From assembly GCA_019279435.1 (NCBI GenBank), contig JAAALK010000086.1, forward strand, positions 2,170,001 to 2,234,000: a stretch of DNA of 64,000 nucleotides. Reading direction: 5' to 3'. The notes under the pieces were generated by a model. That model was not told the origin of the DNA. It saw nothing but the letters and a program-made list of their open reading frames with translations, and searched no databases. Both the position numbers and the translations under genes were made by a program. Below, piece after piece: positions 44,290-55,388 of this stretch. This DNA is from Zizania palustris. Lineage: Eukaryota; Streptophyta; Magnoliopsida; Poales; Poaceae. The first letter of the stretch is position 1, and each line of letters begins with the position of its first letter.

Positions 44290-47185
44290 TCCTATGCCCG
44301 TAGGCGTTGTAGACGCCTCTTCTGTGATTTGGACATTCCTGGAGGTGCCCAAGATGGCCGTGGCTTGGTACCAGATGCCACTTCCTAGTTCCTGTTTATT
44401 TTAGCTGAAGTGATACTACCAAGCTCAGCCTCGCACGTTCTGTATTCGGAGGGGCCTTCGCTGCGGACCCCAGCAATCGGACCGGCCTCATTCGGCCGAT
44501 CGGACCAGGCTCTGGCGCAGGCTTTGGCCGGAGTAGGAGACATACCTCTACCAGGCTTCGATGAAGGGGCCTTCAGGATTGGGACTTCCTAAGACCCTAC
44601 TCTGACTATGATAGCTTCAGACTCCTTGTCCTTTGCCTCTTCGCGTCCTTCTTCTTCAACTTCGTTCTACACGAGCCGATTCAGAGGTACCACAGACAGC
44701 CTGTGGATGATGCCTCCCTCCGCTGTGTCTGCTTGTCCCTGCCAGCCATAATACTCCGAAGGAAAACAAGGAATAATGTTATGTTGCGGAGGGTACTCCG
44801 GTTGTGATACGTACGAAGCCCACGGAGTCCCTACCCAATTGTATGGCGGAGGCACCGGCGGTTCCAATGGCTTCACCCACTATGAGCCAAACCTGTTACC
44901 CAGAGGAGGGCTCGGCAAAGTCGATGGTGTCTCGGACCATATCAACGAAGGGTCCTACCAGACCGGGGGTACGTTCGGCCAGTATGGGCCGAAGCCTCCT
45001 GTTGAAGGGCTCGTCTAGAGCGGTGCAGGGTTCGGCCATTGGGGGCTGAACTCGCTCTGCATGGAGCTTGGCCACTGGGGTCTAAAGCTATTGTACGCGG
45101 GGTTCGACCACTGAGGTCCGAAGCCACCATAGGGAGTGTTAGGCCATTGTGGCCCGAAGTCACTATGCAGAGGGCTTGGCCACTGTAGTCCAAAGCCGCC
45201 ATGCGGAGCGCTCAGCCACTGTGGTCCGGAGCCACCCTCCGAATGCCTTGGCCCCTTCGGCTGACTTGGACTTTTGGCGTGGGGGCCTGTTTCTTTGCTT
45301 TTCTTTGGTGTTTGTTTAACAACATTTGATAAGTTACCTTCGGCTTCTTGTGAGCCCTAGCCGAAGGGGATGTGCTAACATTCTGCTTCCATATTCCCAC
45401 TTCGGGATTTTTAGGTATGAGTGTGCGTGTGCGCGGTTCTCCAACAATCACTGCCTTCCCTTTAGTGGACTCGGCCTGTTCTGGCCAAACCAATAGTCTC
45501 TTCTCATCGAGATCGATAGTGTTGACGGGAAAGGAGTCCTTATCTAGCTTCATCTTTGGATTGTGGTCAATCTTCAATCGTCCTTCTTCTATGGCCGATT
45601 GAACCTGTCGTCGAAAAACATTGCAGTCATTAGTATAATGCGAATACGAATCATGCCACTTATAGTATGGATGTTTCTTTAACTCGTCGGCAGATGGGAT
45701 GACTTGGCCTTTAGGCAATCTGAGAAGATGGTTCTTCAAGAGGAAATCAAATATTTTATCACACTTAGTTATATCAAATGATTATTTAACCTCGCCAAGC
45801 CGATTCTTGGCGGTAGACGGCCGTAACTCGGCCTTCCTGGACCAAAACCTGTTGCATGACTTGGCTAACTTAAAAAAGTGCTGGTTGTCTAGTCTCTCCT
45901 TAATCTTAGAATGCAACCCGCTAAAAGCTAGATCCGCCAAATCCCTCTCCGAAATATTAAGACTAAAACATCGATTTCTAGTATCCCTAAAACACTTGAT
46001 ATACTCAGAGACGCTCTCGCCAGATTTTTGTCTAACCGACATCAAGTGTGAAAGACTAAGTTATGTCTCACCCATGTAAAAATATTCATGGAATTCTTGT
46101 TCTAATTCAGCCCACGTTTGGATGGAGTTCGGCAGGAGTGCCGAAAACCAAGTGAAAGCGGTGCTGGATAGTGAGAGACAAAATAGTCTAAGCTTTAGAG
46201 CGTTCGACCCATTAGCTTCTCCACATTGTGCTAAAAATTGACTAACATGCTCTAGTGTGGTTTTGTTACCCTTACCGTCAAACTTGGTGAACTCAGGGAC
46301 TCTATAGCCGTGAGGGTAAGGTATGGTATCAAAATGATTGGGGTATGGCTTCCGGTAAACCCTAGCTCGACCCCTTGGTACGATGCTGGTGCACTCCCTA
46401 AACTGTGCGTGGATCCACTCCTCAATGTCATCCTGACCCGCTATCTACACACATCTCTCATGTAGGGGCGTGACATGAGGTGGGATGTTGGCGTGTCCGC
46501 CATGGGTCTCTTCCTCATGCGCTAGCTGCACAATGTGTTCGGGTCTACGCGCTTGTGCGTGTGGTGCGGGCAGTGTGGGCAAAGTTGGCACTGGTGTGAG
46601 TGGAAGCAACGCATGGTGAGCAGTGTTGGCTTGGTTGTAAGCATAATGACTTGTCTCAACCATGGGCATCAAGGCCAAAGACGTAATGGTTTTGTCAGTA
46701 CTACCATCAGTTTTGCTATAAATGTGACTTATCGGAGGCATGCTAGCAATAGGGGCTGATGGCACGGTCTCAGTAAAGCCAAACCTTCTATGCGTCGCCT
46801 CTACTTGAGAGCTAACTGCCGAATCTAAACGTTTGGCTAGCGAAGCGTTAACGACTTGATCTACTGATGTGGCTATTTTCTGCTCTATCTCTAAGGAAGA
46901 TAAACAAGGCGATACTGGTGTTACCTGGATCCGAGCAAGGTCAGGGATGTTGATGTCGCGCTTGATGAAGCCCCCGTGCGTCTTGACGTAGCTCCCAAGC
47001 ATCAGGTCTTGGAGTGCCTTCATTTTTGCCTCGATCTCTGCTCGGTCTTCTGTGGGAATATCTTCAAAGGTAGGTGCCATGATGTTTCGGTTGTCGATAT
47101 CCGCGCCTCCCATGGGACCCATCGGTGGTGTAGACGTAGTAGTCGTTGTATACATACTGGCGGCTGATGTAGATATACCCATCAT
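44290..47185 (-). pseudogene. Gag of the Tat-like element, broken into several frames
   Basis: The start is the ATG pair at 47185/47182, about 15 bp inside the primer site. N-terminal part 46445-47185 has a Thr/Pro-rich start then IDNRNIMAPTFEDIPTEDRA. The core gag domain is at about 45780-46440: EFTKFDGKGNKTTLEHVSQF, then TAFTWFSALLPNSIQTW, then RCFSLNISERDLADLAFSGL. The Cys/His segment HPYYKWHDSYSHYTNDC is in 45212-45739. A 36-bp coding repeat follows (45031-45246). At least three stops or frameshifts break the frame. Confidence 0.88.
45031..45246 (-). repeat. Six in-phase 36-bp tandem repeats coding a 12-residue unit
   Basis: Units start at 45031, 45067, 45103, 45139, 45175 and 45211, exactly 36 bp apart. 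On the minus strand each encodes a 12-residue unit with core GFGPQWP followed by variable SPLH-like residues. A partial extra unit starts at 44974. The repeats are in the gag C-terminal region. The copies differ by several bases each but keep the Trp and Pro-Gln. Confidence 0.88.
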
Positions 47186-47199
47186 GTTGGCATAGTGCT

Positions 47200-47216
47200 C
47201 CCCAGCGGAGTCGCCA
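47200..47216 (-). promoter_or_regulatory. Primer-binding site of the Tat-like element
   Basis: Minus strand TGGCGACTCCGCTGGGG, 8 bp after the 5' LTR. The sequence type fits a tRNA-Arg primer as in Ogre/Tat elements (inference). Confidence 0.75.
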
Positions 47217-47224
47217 AAAAAGTG

Positions 47225-48577
47225 TGTTGACACAAAAACGTGCCCCCACACTTGGGTCAGTTCGATGATCCAAAAATGTGCGGATACTTAGGGACAAGCC
47301 TAAGAATAACACAACACCGATGTCGCATTCTGACTACCCTTAACCGTGGTAAGGGGGTGGAGTCGCTAGGTAATCAGATCACACAGAAATAATCCAATTA
47401 GCCGGAAGAAATGTATTTCACATAACAAATTAGCAAGCCAAGCGGAGCCTGACTAATTCAAAGTATAGTGCGAAGGGTGTCGCTGAGGGGTACCTTCGGT
47501 GTTTGGTGCGAAGTGTCCCACCGAAGGGTACCTTCGGCGTTCGGACTGATCTGGCCAAAGATGAACTCCGAACCGACCTGGACGTGACAATCACATCCGA
47601 ACAATGGGGTTCGACGCAAAGTCTCCAATACAGTAAGATACAGAATAATGACTTAGACGCAATGCTCAGGCGTAACTTCGTCTGACGCGGGGTACAAGCA
47701 TGGAGAAGCCTGTCAAGACGATGCTTGTTGTGGAGCGTGTTGGTGTGCGGGACTTGGTCAAACCAACAACAGCGTGACGGTCCGGCACGGGCGGTTGAAG
47801 GAGTACTCTCGCTGAGGGGGTGTTCTGGCAGCCTCTGAAACCAATCTCTCAGCTTTGGGAACCTCCGGTGAAGTAGCTCCGAATGTGGAAACCTGCAAAA
47901 GAGTAGATTCGAAGTACCAATTCGGCCTAAGGACCGAATTCTTCTAAGTGTTGCACTAGGGGCGAAGGTAGCAATCTGTTACGCAAATTAGCGGATACTT
48001 CACAAGCGAAGTAACAAGGCGATAGCAATCTATTACATAGATTAACGGATACTTCACAAGCGAAGTAACAAGGATTCCCACTGTTCCGAAGTGGCCGTTG
48101 GAGGGCTTCCAGGCAAACCCACGAAGATTGTAGAAAGTAAAGGTAAAATAAAGGTACGGTTCAAAGCTAGGGCTTTATGTTGATTTGTGTTGGGGGATTT
48201 CTAAACCGGCCTCACCCCTATATTTATAGGGGCTAGACTTCTAATCTCTAAATCTAATCTGGTATAATTTGGCTTAATCACGCGTGGAAAAAGACTTAAA
48301 CAAAAATCGGACTCAATATCTATCTCTGCCTGAAGTGGGCCTTCGGCCAGGCCCGCTGAAGCCTACTCCTCGGGCCGAAGCTTCGGTGGAATGGGCCTCC
48401 GAAGGCCTTCGGGCCGAAGGCTGTAGGCTTGCTGGAAGCTTCCAAAGCCTATAGCCTGGTGGGCCTTCGGCCCTGTAGGGCTTTGGTCCAACCTACGACA
48501 TGTGTATTTTTGGCCCAAATTACCAAAATTGATATTTTGACAATCTTAACCATTAATGCCATTTTTTGCTATCAACA
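47225..48577 (-). repeat. 5' LTR of the Tat-like element (1353 bp)
   Basis: It pairs with 38365-39716. Ends TGTTGA/TCAACA. It is followed on the plus strand by the target duplication ATTAG. Confidence 0.93.
48221..48228 (-). promoter_or_regulatory. TATA box in the 5' LTR of the Tat-like element
   Basis: Minus-strand TATAAATA within CCCCTATAAATATAGGGG. Confidence 0.5.
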
Positions 48578-48882
48578 ATTAGTTTGCTTAACAAGGGTAT
48601 CAAAACAGTTTTTGGCCTTGGGGCACGGAGTTAGATGTCATTCATTGGATGCCACTCCAACGAACAAGAGTCACAAATGATATGATTAGCAAAGTGTTGC
48701 TTACATATGTCAGTTAGCTTCTAGCAGTGATGCCAAAGCTTACTAGGAGTTAATTGAATATGGATCATGTCACACTATTAATCATTAGAGGGAAAGTGAC
48801 TGGTTTTAATAGTGATACGTCTTTTAATGGATAGAAGATAAACATAGCATAGTGCATAACCTTGCATTTAATTTTGTAGATC

Positions 48883-49375
48883 ATAGCACCAACTGTTAAG
48901 AATACTTTATGATATATTTTGTGGTCTATTCTTTTTGGAACAATTTTCACAGCCTGGTATAGAAACTTGAGAAGTGTTCTCAAACGAAAGGAAAAAGAAA
49001 ATGTTTTAGAGGAGTCACATCTTGAAGAACTAGTTGACCGAAGGGCTTGTGAGAAGCACCCGAATGAGTCACTTAATGTAAGTTGTCTCATACCTGCCAA
49101 TATGTTCTCTGAGCTTTGGAAGCAAGATGAGAATAAGGATGTCCATAATATGATTATAGGACACCAAGGAATTTTTGAGAAACAAGCTCAGGCCGAGAGG
49201 TACGGTACATCGAAGTCCCTATTTGCGTGCAAAACTGATCAATGGATCATCAACTACAAATGGTACTTGCAAGAAATCTGGAAGGAGAAGGGAAGTAGGA
49301 CATCCATTTCTACTTCAAATATAAATGTTATTGAAATTAATCTTGCTACTCGTCCAAATGATTCATCGATATTTG
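48883..49375 (+). pseudogene. Gag of copia A
   Basis: Homologous to the copia B gag at 51413. The start codon position reads ATA (48883-48885) instead of ATG. The frame then runs through RNLRSVLKRKEKENVLEES, DRRACEKHPNESLNVSCLIP and FEKQAQAERYGTSKSLFACK. It is cut after NVIEINLATRPNDSSIF by the insertion of copia B; the next residues continue at 62138. Confidence 0.85.
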
Positions 49376-50274
49376 TGAAGGAACAGTGCCCAAGAAAAAA
49401 CCGGTTGGATCGAAAGTTCTGATTTGGAATCGAAAGTTCCGATTATTTTCTAAATTGGAAACAGATAGCTCAAATTAAAAATTCTGATTTGGTATCGGAA
49501 GTTCCAATAATTTATTGTTTGTAAAATTGAGGGCTCAAATTGGAACTTCCGATATGGTATCGGAAGTTCCGATAATTTTTAAATACAGACATAGAGTTGA
49601 AATCGGAAGTACCGATGTGTATCTAGAAAAATTGCACTGATCGGAAGTTCTGATAGGAGGTATCAGAAGTTCCGATGCTACTAGAAATTGGAGTCTAAGA
49701 GTCCTGATCGTAAGTTCCGATATTGGATCGAATGTTCTGATGCGGGCTTAACATATTGGATTTGTTGAGTTTTGAATCGGTTGTAAACGATTTGTTGGTT
49801 TTGAATTGTTGGAGACCAGAGGCTCTCACCTATATAAAGTGATGAGGAGGAGGTCTTGGAAGACAATAAATTGATAGTTTGGACCTAGCCACCAAGAACT
49901 CCTCTCCTCCCCTTCTTGATCTCAAAAGTTGAGATTGAGGAATCTCCCGTTTCTCACGAGCGGTGCTAGCACGTTGACGTGGGAAGGATCCTATCCCTAG
50001 ATGTGCGGATACCGTGGAGGCGTTGTTCCTATAGCGACTCTCGTGGGCTTCATCCCGTGAATGCCTACATCATCTTCGTCGATTGGATCACCGCGGAATG
50101 GCTGGAGCGAGGCGAGGTTCAGCGAGGACGCACTTCCCCGACATCTTCTTCCACTGCACCTAGCACGTCTCATGGTATAAGGTACCGATCTATGATTTCA
50201 CACGTGCATAGTTCTTGGGATTGGGACAAAATTTTTAAAATTGTCGACTAGCGTAACTTCCCCTTTCCCTTATA
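49376..50274 (+). repeat. 5' LTR of copia B (899 bp)
   Basis: It starts TGAAGGAACAGTGCCC and ends CCCTTATA (the 3' copy ends CCCCTACA). Many ATCGGAAGTTCCGAT-type motifs lie between 49400 and 49740. TATATAAA at 49831-49838. Confidence 0.85.
49831..49838 (+). promoter_or_regulatory. TATA box of copia B 5' LTR
   Basis: TATATAAA, with the matching TATATATAAA at 61693-61702 in the 3' LTR. Confidence 0.5.
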
Positions 50275-50287
50275 GTGTGTCAGAGTC
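50275..50287 (+). promoter_or_regulatory. Degenerate primer-binding site of copia B
   Basis: GTGTGTCAGAGTC directly after the LTR resembles TGGTATCAGAGCC (tRNA-Met type) with several changes. Confidence 0.5.
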
Positions 50288-50338
50288 TATGTGCATAGTG
50301 TTCGAACTGGATCCCTCATGTATGGAGAAACATGGTGG

Positions 50339-50505
50339 AAAAACATATTAGATTTGTTTCTGTCCACAAAAAATCGGAAGTTACAATGGCGGATCAGAAG
50401 TTCCAATACCTGATCGGAAGTTCCGATGTCGAATAATTATTCTATATAGAGAGCAATTTGCAGCCGGAAGTTCCGATACTAGATCGGAAGTTCCGATCTA
50501 CACGA
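50339..50505 (+). repeat. Palindromic ATCGGAAGTTCCGAT motif cluster in the copia B leader
   Basis: The motif has two 7-bp complementary arms around a single G. Six exact or near copies lie here, alternating with unrelated spacers. The same motif fills the LTR and part of pol. Confidence 0.75.
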
Positions 50506-51412
50506 TTTTGGAATTCTGAGCCTATTGAGCTAGGTTTTTCAGATCCAGATTTCAGTCCCTTATAGATTATTCGCCTAACTTTATTTTGCAGAGAATGTTA
50601 TGACTGACATGGCCTTGATAAATGTCATGCATGAGATGCATGCAATGAATGTAAATTTAAATATGGCCCACGTAACATTAATATTTATAGCCAAGGTTGG
50701 TGTACATTTGTGACCTGCGAGTCGAGAACTGTTGCTTCATCACATTTAACTAGTATAGGTTCTATAGTGATAAGCTTGTATAGTTCTTGGAGGCTAGAAG
50801 CACACACTTAATGATGGGAACTATGGAGATGGAAATCGCCACGTAAAGAGGGCCATGCTATGTCATAGTTAATATGATTGCTTGTGTTGATTTCTGATGT
50901 TCCTGTTGTACTATTCTTGCATGTTTCATGCGTGCTTGGGATGTAACCTTGCTAGAATAGTTTTCCTCAGAAAATTAAGTATTGATGCTCTTTCCAATAG
51001 CTGCACCCACCAAGGATCTCAATCATCGATAGTGGGTTTGCCAAAGCAGGGTGCTATCTTTTATCTTGACCAGTTAGGGTGGAAGTCAGACTTCTCCATG
51101 CATACTATTGGTTTGTTTAACGGGGCTATCAAAACTATTTTGGGCCTTGGGGCATAGAGTTGGCATAGAGCATTGGATAATTCTCCAATGACAAGAGTCA
51201 CATACGATGTGATTAGCAAAGCGTTGCTTACCTATGTCACCTAGCTTCTAGTAATGATGCCAAAGCTCACTAGGAGTTAGAATGAATATGGATCTTGCGA
51301 CACTATTAGTCATTAGAGTGAAAGTGACTGTTTTAAAATAGTGGAACATCTTTTATTGCATAGAAGATAAACATTGCATTGTGCTGAACCTTGCATTTAA
51401 TCTTTTGTAGAT

Positions 51413-51950
51413 CATGGCACCAACTATTAAGAACATTGTACTCTTTATTTTGCGATCGATTCTTTTTGGAACAATTTTTATTGATTGGTTTATAAACTTG
51501 AGAAGTGTTCTCAAGCAAAAGGAAAATGTTCTAGAGGAGTCCAATCATGATGAACTAATTGACCGAAGGGCTTGTGAGAAGCACTCAAATGAATCACTTA
51601 GTGTAAGTTGTCTCATACCTGCTTGTTTGTCCTATGAGCTTTGGAAGTAAGATGAGAACAAGGATGTCCATAATATGATTATGGGACTCCAAGGAATTTT
51701 TGAAAGACAAGCTCGGGCTAAGAGGTATGATACCTCACTGTCCTTGTTTGTGTGCAAAACTAGTCCATGGTTCAGAAATTGCAAATTGGACTTGGAAGAA
51801 GGTTGGAAGAAGAAGAGAAGTAGGATTTCCACTTCTACTTCAAGTATAAATGTTATTGAAATTAATCTTGCTACTCGTCTAAATGATTCATGGGTATTTG
51901 ATATCAGGTCGATGATTCATACTTGCAAATCGTTGCAAGGACTGAGTAGG
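51413..51950 (+). pseudogene. Gag of copia B
   Basis: ATG at 51413 follows the same TTTGTAGATC context as in copia A. The frame contains FIDWFINLRSVLKQKENV and DRRACEKHSNESLSVSCLIP. One stop at about 51648 interrupts it; downstream, FERQARAKRYDTSLSLFVCK continues. It leads directly into the protease segment. Confidence 0.88.
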
Positions 51951-53200
51951 TGAAGAAAGTGTGTAGTAGGTGATCTGGATATTCGCGTCATCAATGGTGC
52001 AAATGTTGTAGTGTTGGTCATCGACATTTATTCTTTGTCACTACCCTTAGGATTAGTTCTAGAATTGAATAATTGTTATTATGTTCCAACATTGGGCAGA
52101 AACATTATCTGTTCTTCATGTTTGGAGGAAGAAGGTTATGAGTTCATGATAAAGAACAAACGTTGTTCAATATTTTTGAATGGCATGATCTATGGTGTTT
52201 TGTCCATTAGTGAATGGATTATATATTCTGAGTCTTGAAGATGCACATGTTTATAACATTAGTACAAATAAACAACGACTCAATGATTTGAATCCTACCT
52301 ATGTCTGGCATTGTCGTTTGGGTCATCTAAATGAGATGCGCGTGCTGAAGCTCCATAATGATGGAGTTTTGGAGTCATTTGATTTCGAATTATATGACAC
52401 ATGTGAATCTTTCTTACTTGGCAAAATGATAAAGACGCCTTTCACTAGACAGAGTGAGAGGGCGAGTGAGCTATTGCTCATAGTACATACTAATGTATGT
52501 AGATCAACGAGCCATGTCGTAAGAGGTGGTTACCAGTACTTATGGTTATGTCTACTTGATGAGGCATAAGTGGTAGTCATTTGAAAAGTTCAAGGAGTGT
52601 CAAAATGAAGTATAAAATCATACGGGCAAGACAATTAAATTGCTACAATCTAATTAGGGAGGTGAATATTTGAGCCATGAGTTTAGTGATCATCTAAAGC
52701 AATGTGGAATTATTCCATAGCTGATTCCACCTGACATGCACCAATAGAATGGAGTGTCCGACCTGAGGAACCACACCTTGTTGGACATGGTCCGGTCGAT
52801 GATGAGTCATGTTGATCTTCCACTATCCGTTTGGGGACTCAGTCTAGAAACTACCACTTTCACGATAATTAGAGTTCCATCTAAGTCAGTAGAGAAGACG
52901 CCATATGAGAAATGGTCTGGGAGGCATCCCAGTTTGTATTTTCTAAAGAAGATTTGGGGTTGTGAAGCGTATGTCAAACATTTGACGTCCGACAAGCTCA
53001 CTCCTAAATCTAACAAGTGCTTTTTTGTCGGGTATCCTAGGGAAACTGAAGGATACTATTTCTATAATAGAGAAAAGGGAAAGCGTTTGTCGCTCGGAAT
53101 GGTGTATTCCTTGAGAAAGAGTTTCTCTCAAAAGGAGTTAGTGGGAGGACGGTGCATCTCGAAGAGGTTCGAGAGCCATTGGAAGGTGTTCTAGATCCCA
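51951..53200 (+). pseudogene. Protease to integrase region of copia B
   Basis: Protease-side block with LELNNCYYVPTLGRNII. The GAG-pre-integrase block has NPTYVWHCRLGHLNEMR and DTCESFLLGKMIKTPFTRQS. The integrase core is broken by stops near 52560-52770; then LLDMVRSMMSHVDLPLSVWG and TPYEKWSGRHPSLYFLK are readable. The later SDKLTPKSNKCFFVGYPRET is the usual region after integrase. No full frame survives. Confidence 0.88.
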
Positions 53201-53420
53201 CCGAATCACAACAGGATATGCAAGATGTTGCATAGCTCATTGTAGAGACACCTGCCCCACGAAGGTCTGGGAGGGTGAGTCACGCTCCAGAGCGGTACAT
53301 GTTTTTGACCATTGGGCAGCGCGAGGTGTTGTTGTTGGACAACAACAAGCCCAAGACCTATGCGGAAGCAGTAAAGAGACCAAACTCTGAGAAATGGCTT
53401 GGAGCCAATAGATCCGAATT

Positions 53421-53607
53421 AAAACATATTGGATTTGTTTCTGTTTGCATAATTTCAGAAGATCCGATGCTTGATCGAAAGTTCCGATTCTTGTTGGATT
53501 GGAAGTTCTGATGATTGATCGGATGTTCCGGTACCAGACAAGATTTGCGATAGAGGAGTCGGATCAGAAGTTTCGTTGTTAGATCGGAAGTTTCGATCCA
53601 GAAAAAA
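53421..53607 (+). repeat. Leader-like motif block inside copia B pol
   Basis: Between the codons for RSEL and ESIREN, where copia A is contiguous (63675-63695), B carries about 187 bp of extra sequence. It starts AAAACATATTGGATTTGTTT, which matches 50339-50360 of B's own leader, and continues with at least five ATCGGAAGTTCCGAT-like motifs in the same orientation. Confidence 0.8.
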
Positions 53608-54995
53608 TTGGAGTCCATACGAGAGAACAAAGTTTGGAACTTGATCGATCCACCCAATGGTGTAAAAATTATTGAGTGTAGATGGATCTTCAAGACAAAA
53701 ATAGATGTTGATGTAAATGTTCACATCTATAAGGAACGATTGGTGGCAAAAGGTTTCAGACAGATTCAAGGTGTTGATTATGATGAAACATTTTTTCCCA
53801 TCGCTATGCTTAAGTCTATTCAGATCATCCTTGCAATTTTCACATTTTATGATTATGAGATATGCCAAATGGATGTCAACACGTCTTTCCTAAATGGAAA
53901 CCTAAGTGAGGATGTGTACATGACACAACCTGAAGGTCTATACGATTTAGAGAATGCTGGGAAAGTTTGTAAGTTGTAGAAGTCCATTTATGGGCTGAAG
54001 CAAGCTTCTCGGAGTTGGAATCTTCGTTTTGATGAGGTAGTCAAAGTGTTCGGCTTCATAAAGAACGAAGAAGAGCCTTGTGTTTACAAGAACGCTAGTG
54101 GCAGCTCACTTGTATTTGTTGAATGCTATCAAGACCTTAGAGAGGCATCATACATTTTGGGCATAAAGATCTATAGAGATAGATCAAAATGACTAATTGG
54201 ATTAAGATAAAGCATGTACATTGACAAGGTTTTGAAACAGTTCAAAATGGAGAATTCCAAGAAGGGATTTCTTCCAATGTCACATGGTATTTCTCTTAGT
54301 AAGACGCAATGTTCTGCGACACCTGATGAGCTAGAGAAGATGAGTGCGATCCCATATGCCTCCGCGATCAAGTCCATCATGTATGCCATGTTGTGTATAC
54401 GCCCAGATGTTTCATATGCTCTAAGTGTTACAAGCAGGTACCAATTGAACCCAGGTGAAAGTCACTGGCAGTAGTAAAGAGTATCCTCAAGTACTTGAGA
54501 ATGCGTAAGGAAATGTTCCTAGTGTATGATGGTGATGAGCATCTCATTGTAAGTGGTTACACTGATGCTCAATTTGGTTTTGTGTTCTACCTCAATGGAG
54601 GCGCAGTGAGTTAGAAATGTTCCAAGCAAGAGACGGTGGTCGATTCTACAATAGAAGCTGAGTATATCACCAATTCAGAAGATGCGAAGGAGGTCGTTTG
54701 GATTAGAAAGTTTGTTTCTGAGTTGGGTGTTGTTCCTAGTGCGTCCAATTCAGTGGACCTCTATTATGATATTAGTGGTGCCATTGCGCAAGCCAAGGAG
54801 CCAAAGTCACTCTAAAAGTCCAAACATATACTTTGGCGATATCACCTGATCCGTGAGATGATAGAGAGGGGTGATGTGAAGATTTGCAAGGTGCACATAG
54901 ATTTAAACATAGCAGATTCATTGACAAAACCTCTTCCACAACCCAAGCATAAGGCGCACCTGAGCTCCATGGGTATTAGATACATGCGTGAGTGA
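53608..54995 (+). pseudogene. RT and RNase H of copia B
   Basis: The RT start has KVWNLIDPPNGVKIIECRWI, then KERLVAKGFRQIQGVDYDET, QMDVNTSFLNGNLSEDVYMT and SIYGLKQASRSWNLRFDEV. The YVDD catalytic box is lost: the sequence jumps from the LVFVECY region to EASYILGIKIYRDRSK. RNase H shows VDSTIEAEYITNSEDAKEVV and LTKPLPQPKHKAH, ending near MGIRYMRE at 54995. Several stops. Confidence 0.9.
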
Positions 54996-55388
54996 GTCAT
55001 ATGTTTTGTGGAAGATGTTAGTAGTGTCTATGCTAAAGTAAGAGGATAATTGTTATCTTTTTCCTTGTATAAATGTCGTTTACATTTAATTAATGAGTTA
55101 ATGACTTGTTATGTGAAACTATTTATTTTATAATGATATTGTTCAAAATGGATCCCTAATCTTAACATCATGTGGGACAGTGATGATACATTGATTAGCA
55201 CATCAGACTGATTGATGATCATGTTTCACAGATCATAGACATAGAGATGTCAAATCAGCGATGCAGACACATGTTAGTGAACATGGGGTTGGATTGACCC
55301 ACGTGAGATACTACTGGGATTTTTATTGTAATGTGCCATCAGTTGTCATCTCAAATGGTGTACCTGTAGAGTCCTTAGACTTGATATC
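54996..55388 (+). other. 3' untranslated region of copia B, first part
   Basis: Non-coding and AT-rich; continues at 60810-61351 after the nested element. No gene. Confidence 0.6.

Larger units (their letters stand above)
38365..48577 (-). mobile_element. Full-length Tat-like Ty3/gypsy element (10213 bp), minus strand, defective
   Basis: LTRs 47225-48577 (5') and 38365-39716 (3') begin TGTTGA and end TCAACA on both strands. The 5-bp duplication ATTAG lies at 38360-38364 and 48578-48582. The order on the minus strand is primer site, gag, protease, RT, RNase H, second RNase H, integrase, polypurine tract. Over the first 245 bp the LTRs differ at roughly one base in ten, many of them transitions, so it is old. 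Pol and gag have several stops. Confidence 0.95.

Noticed and set aside
45031..45246. 36-bp repeats resembling a CRISPR array in period
   Set aside because: The units are contiguous without spacers, diverged, and in phase with a gag reading frame in a plant retrotransposon.
46445..47251. Gag frame starting inside the LTR at 47251
   Set aside because: The first residues would be encoded by the LTR and primer site. The ATG pair at 47185/47182 after the primer site fits the related element.
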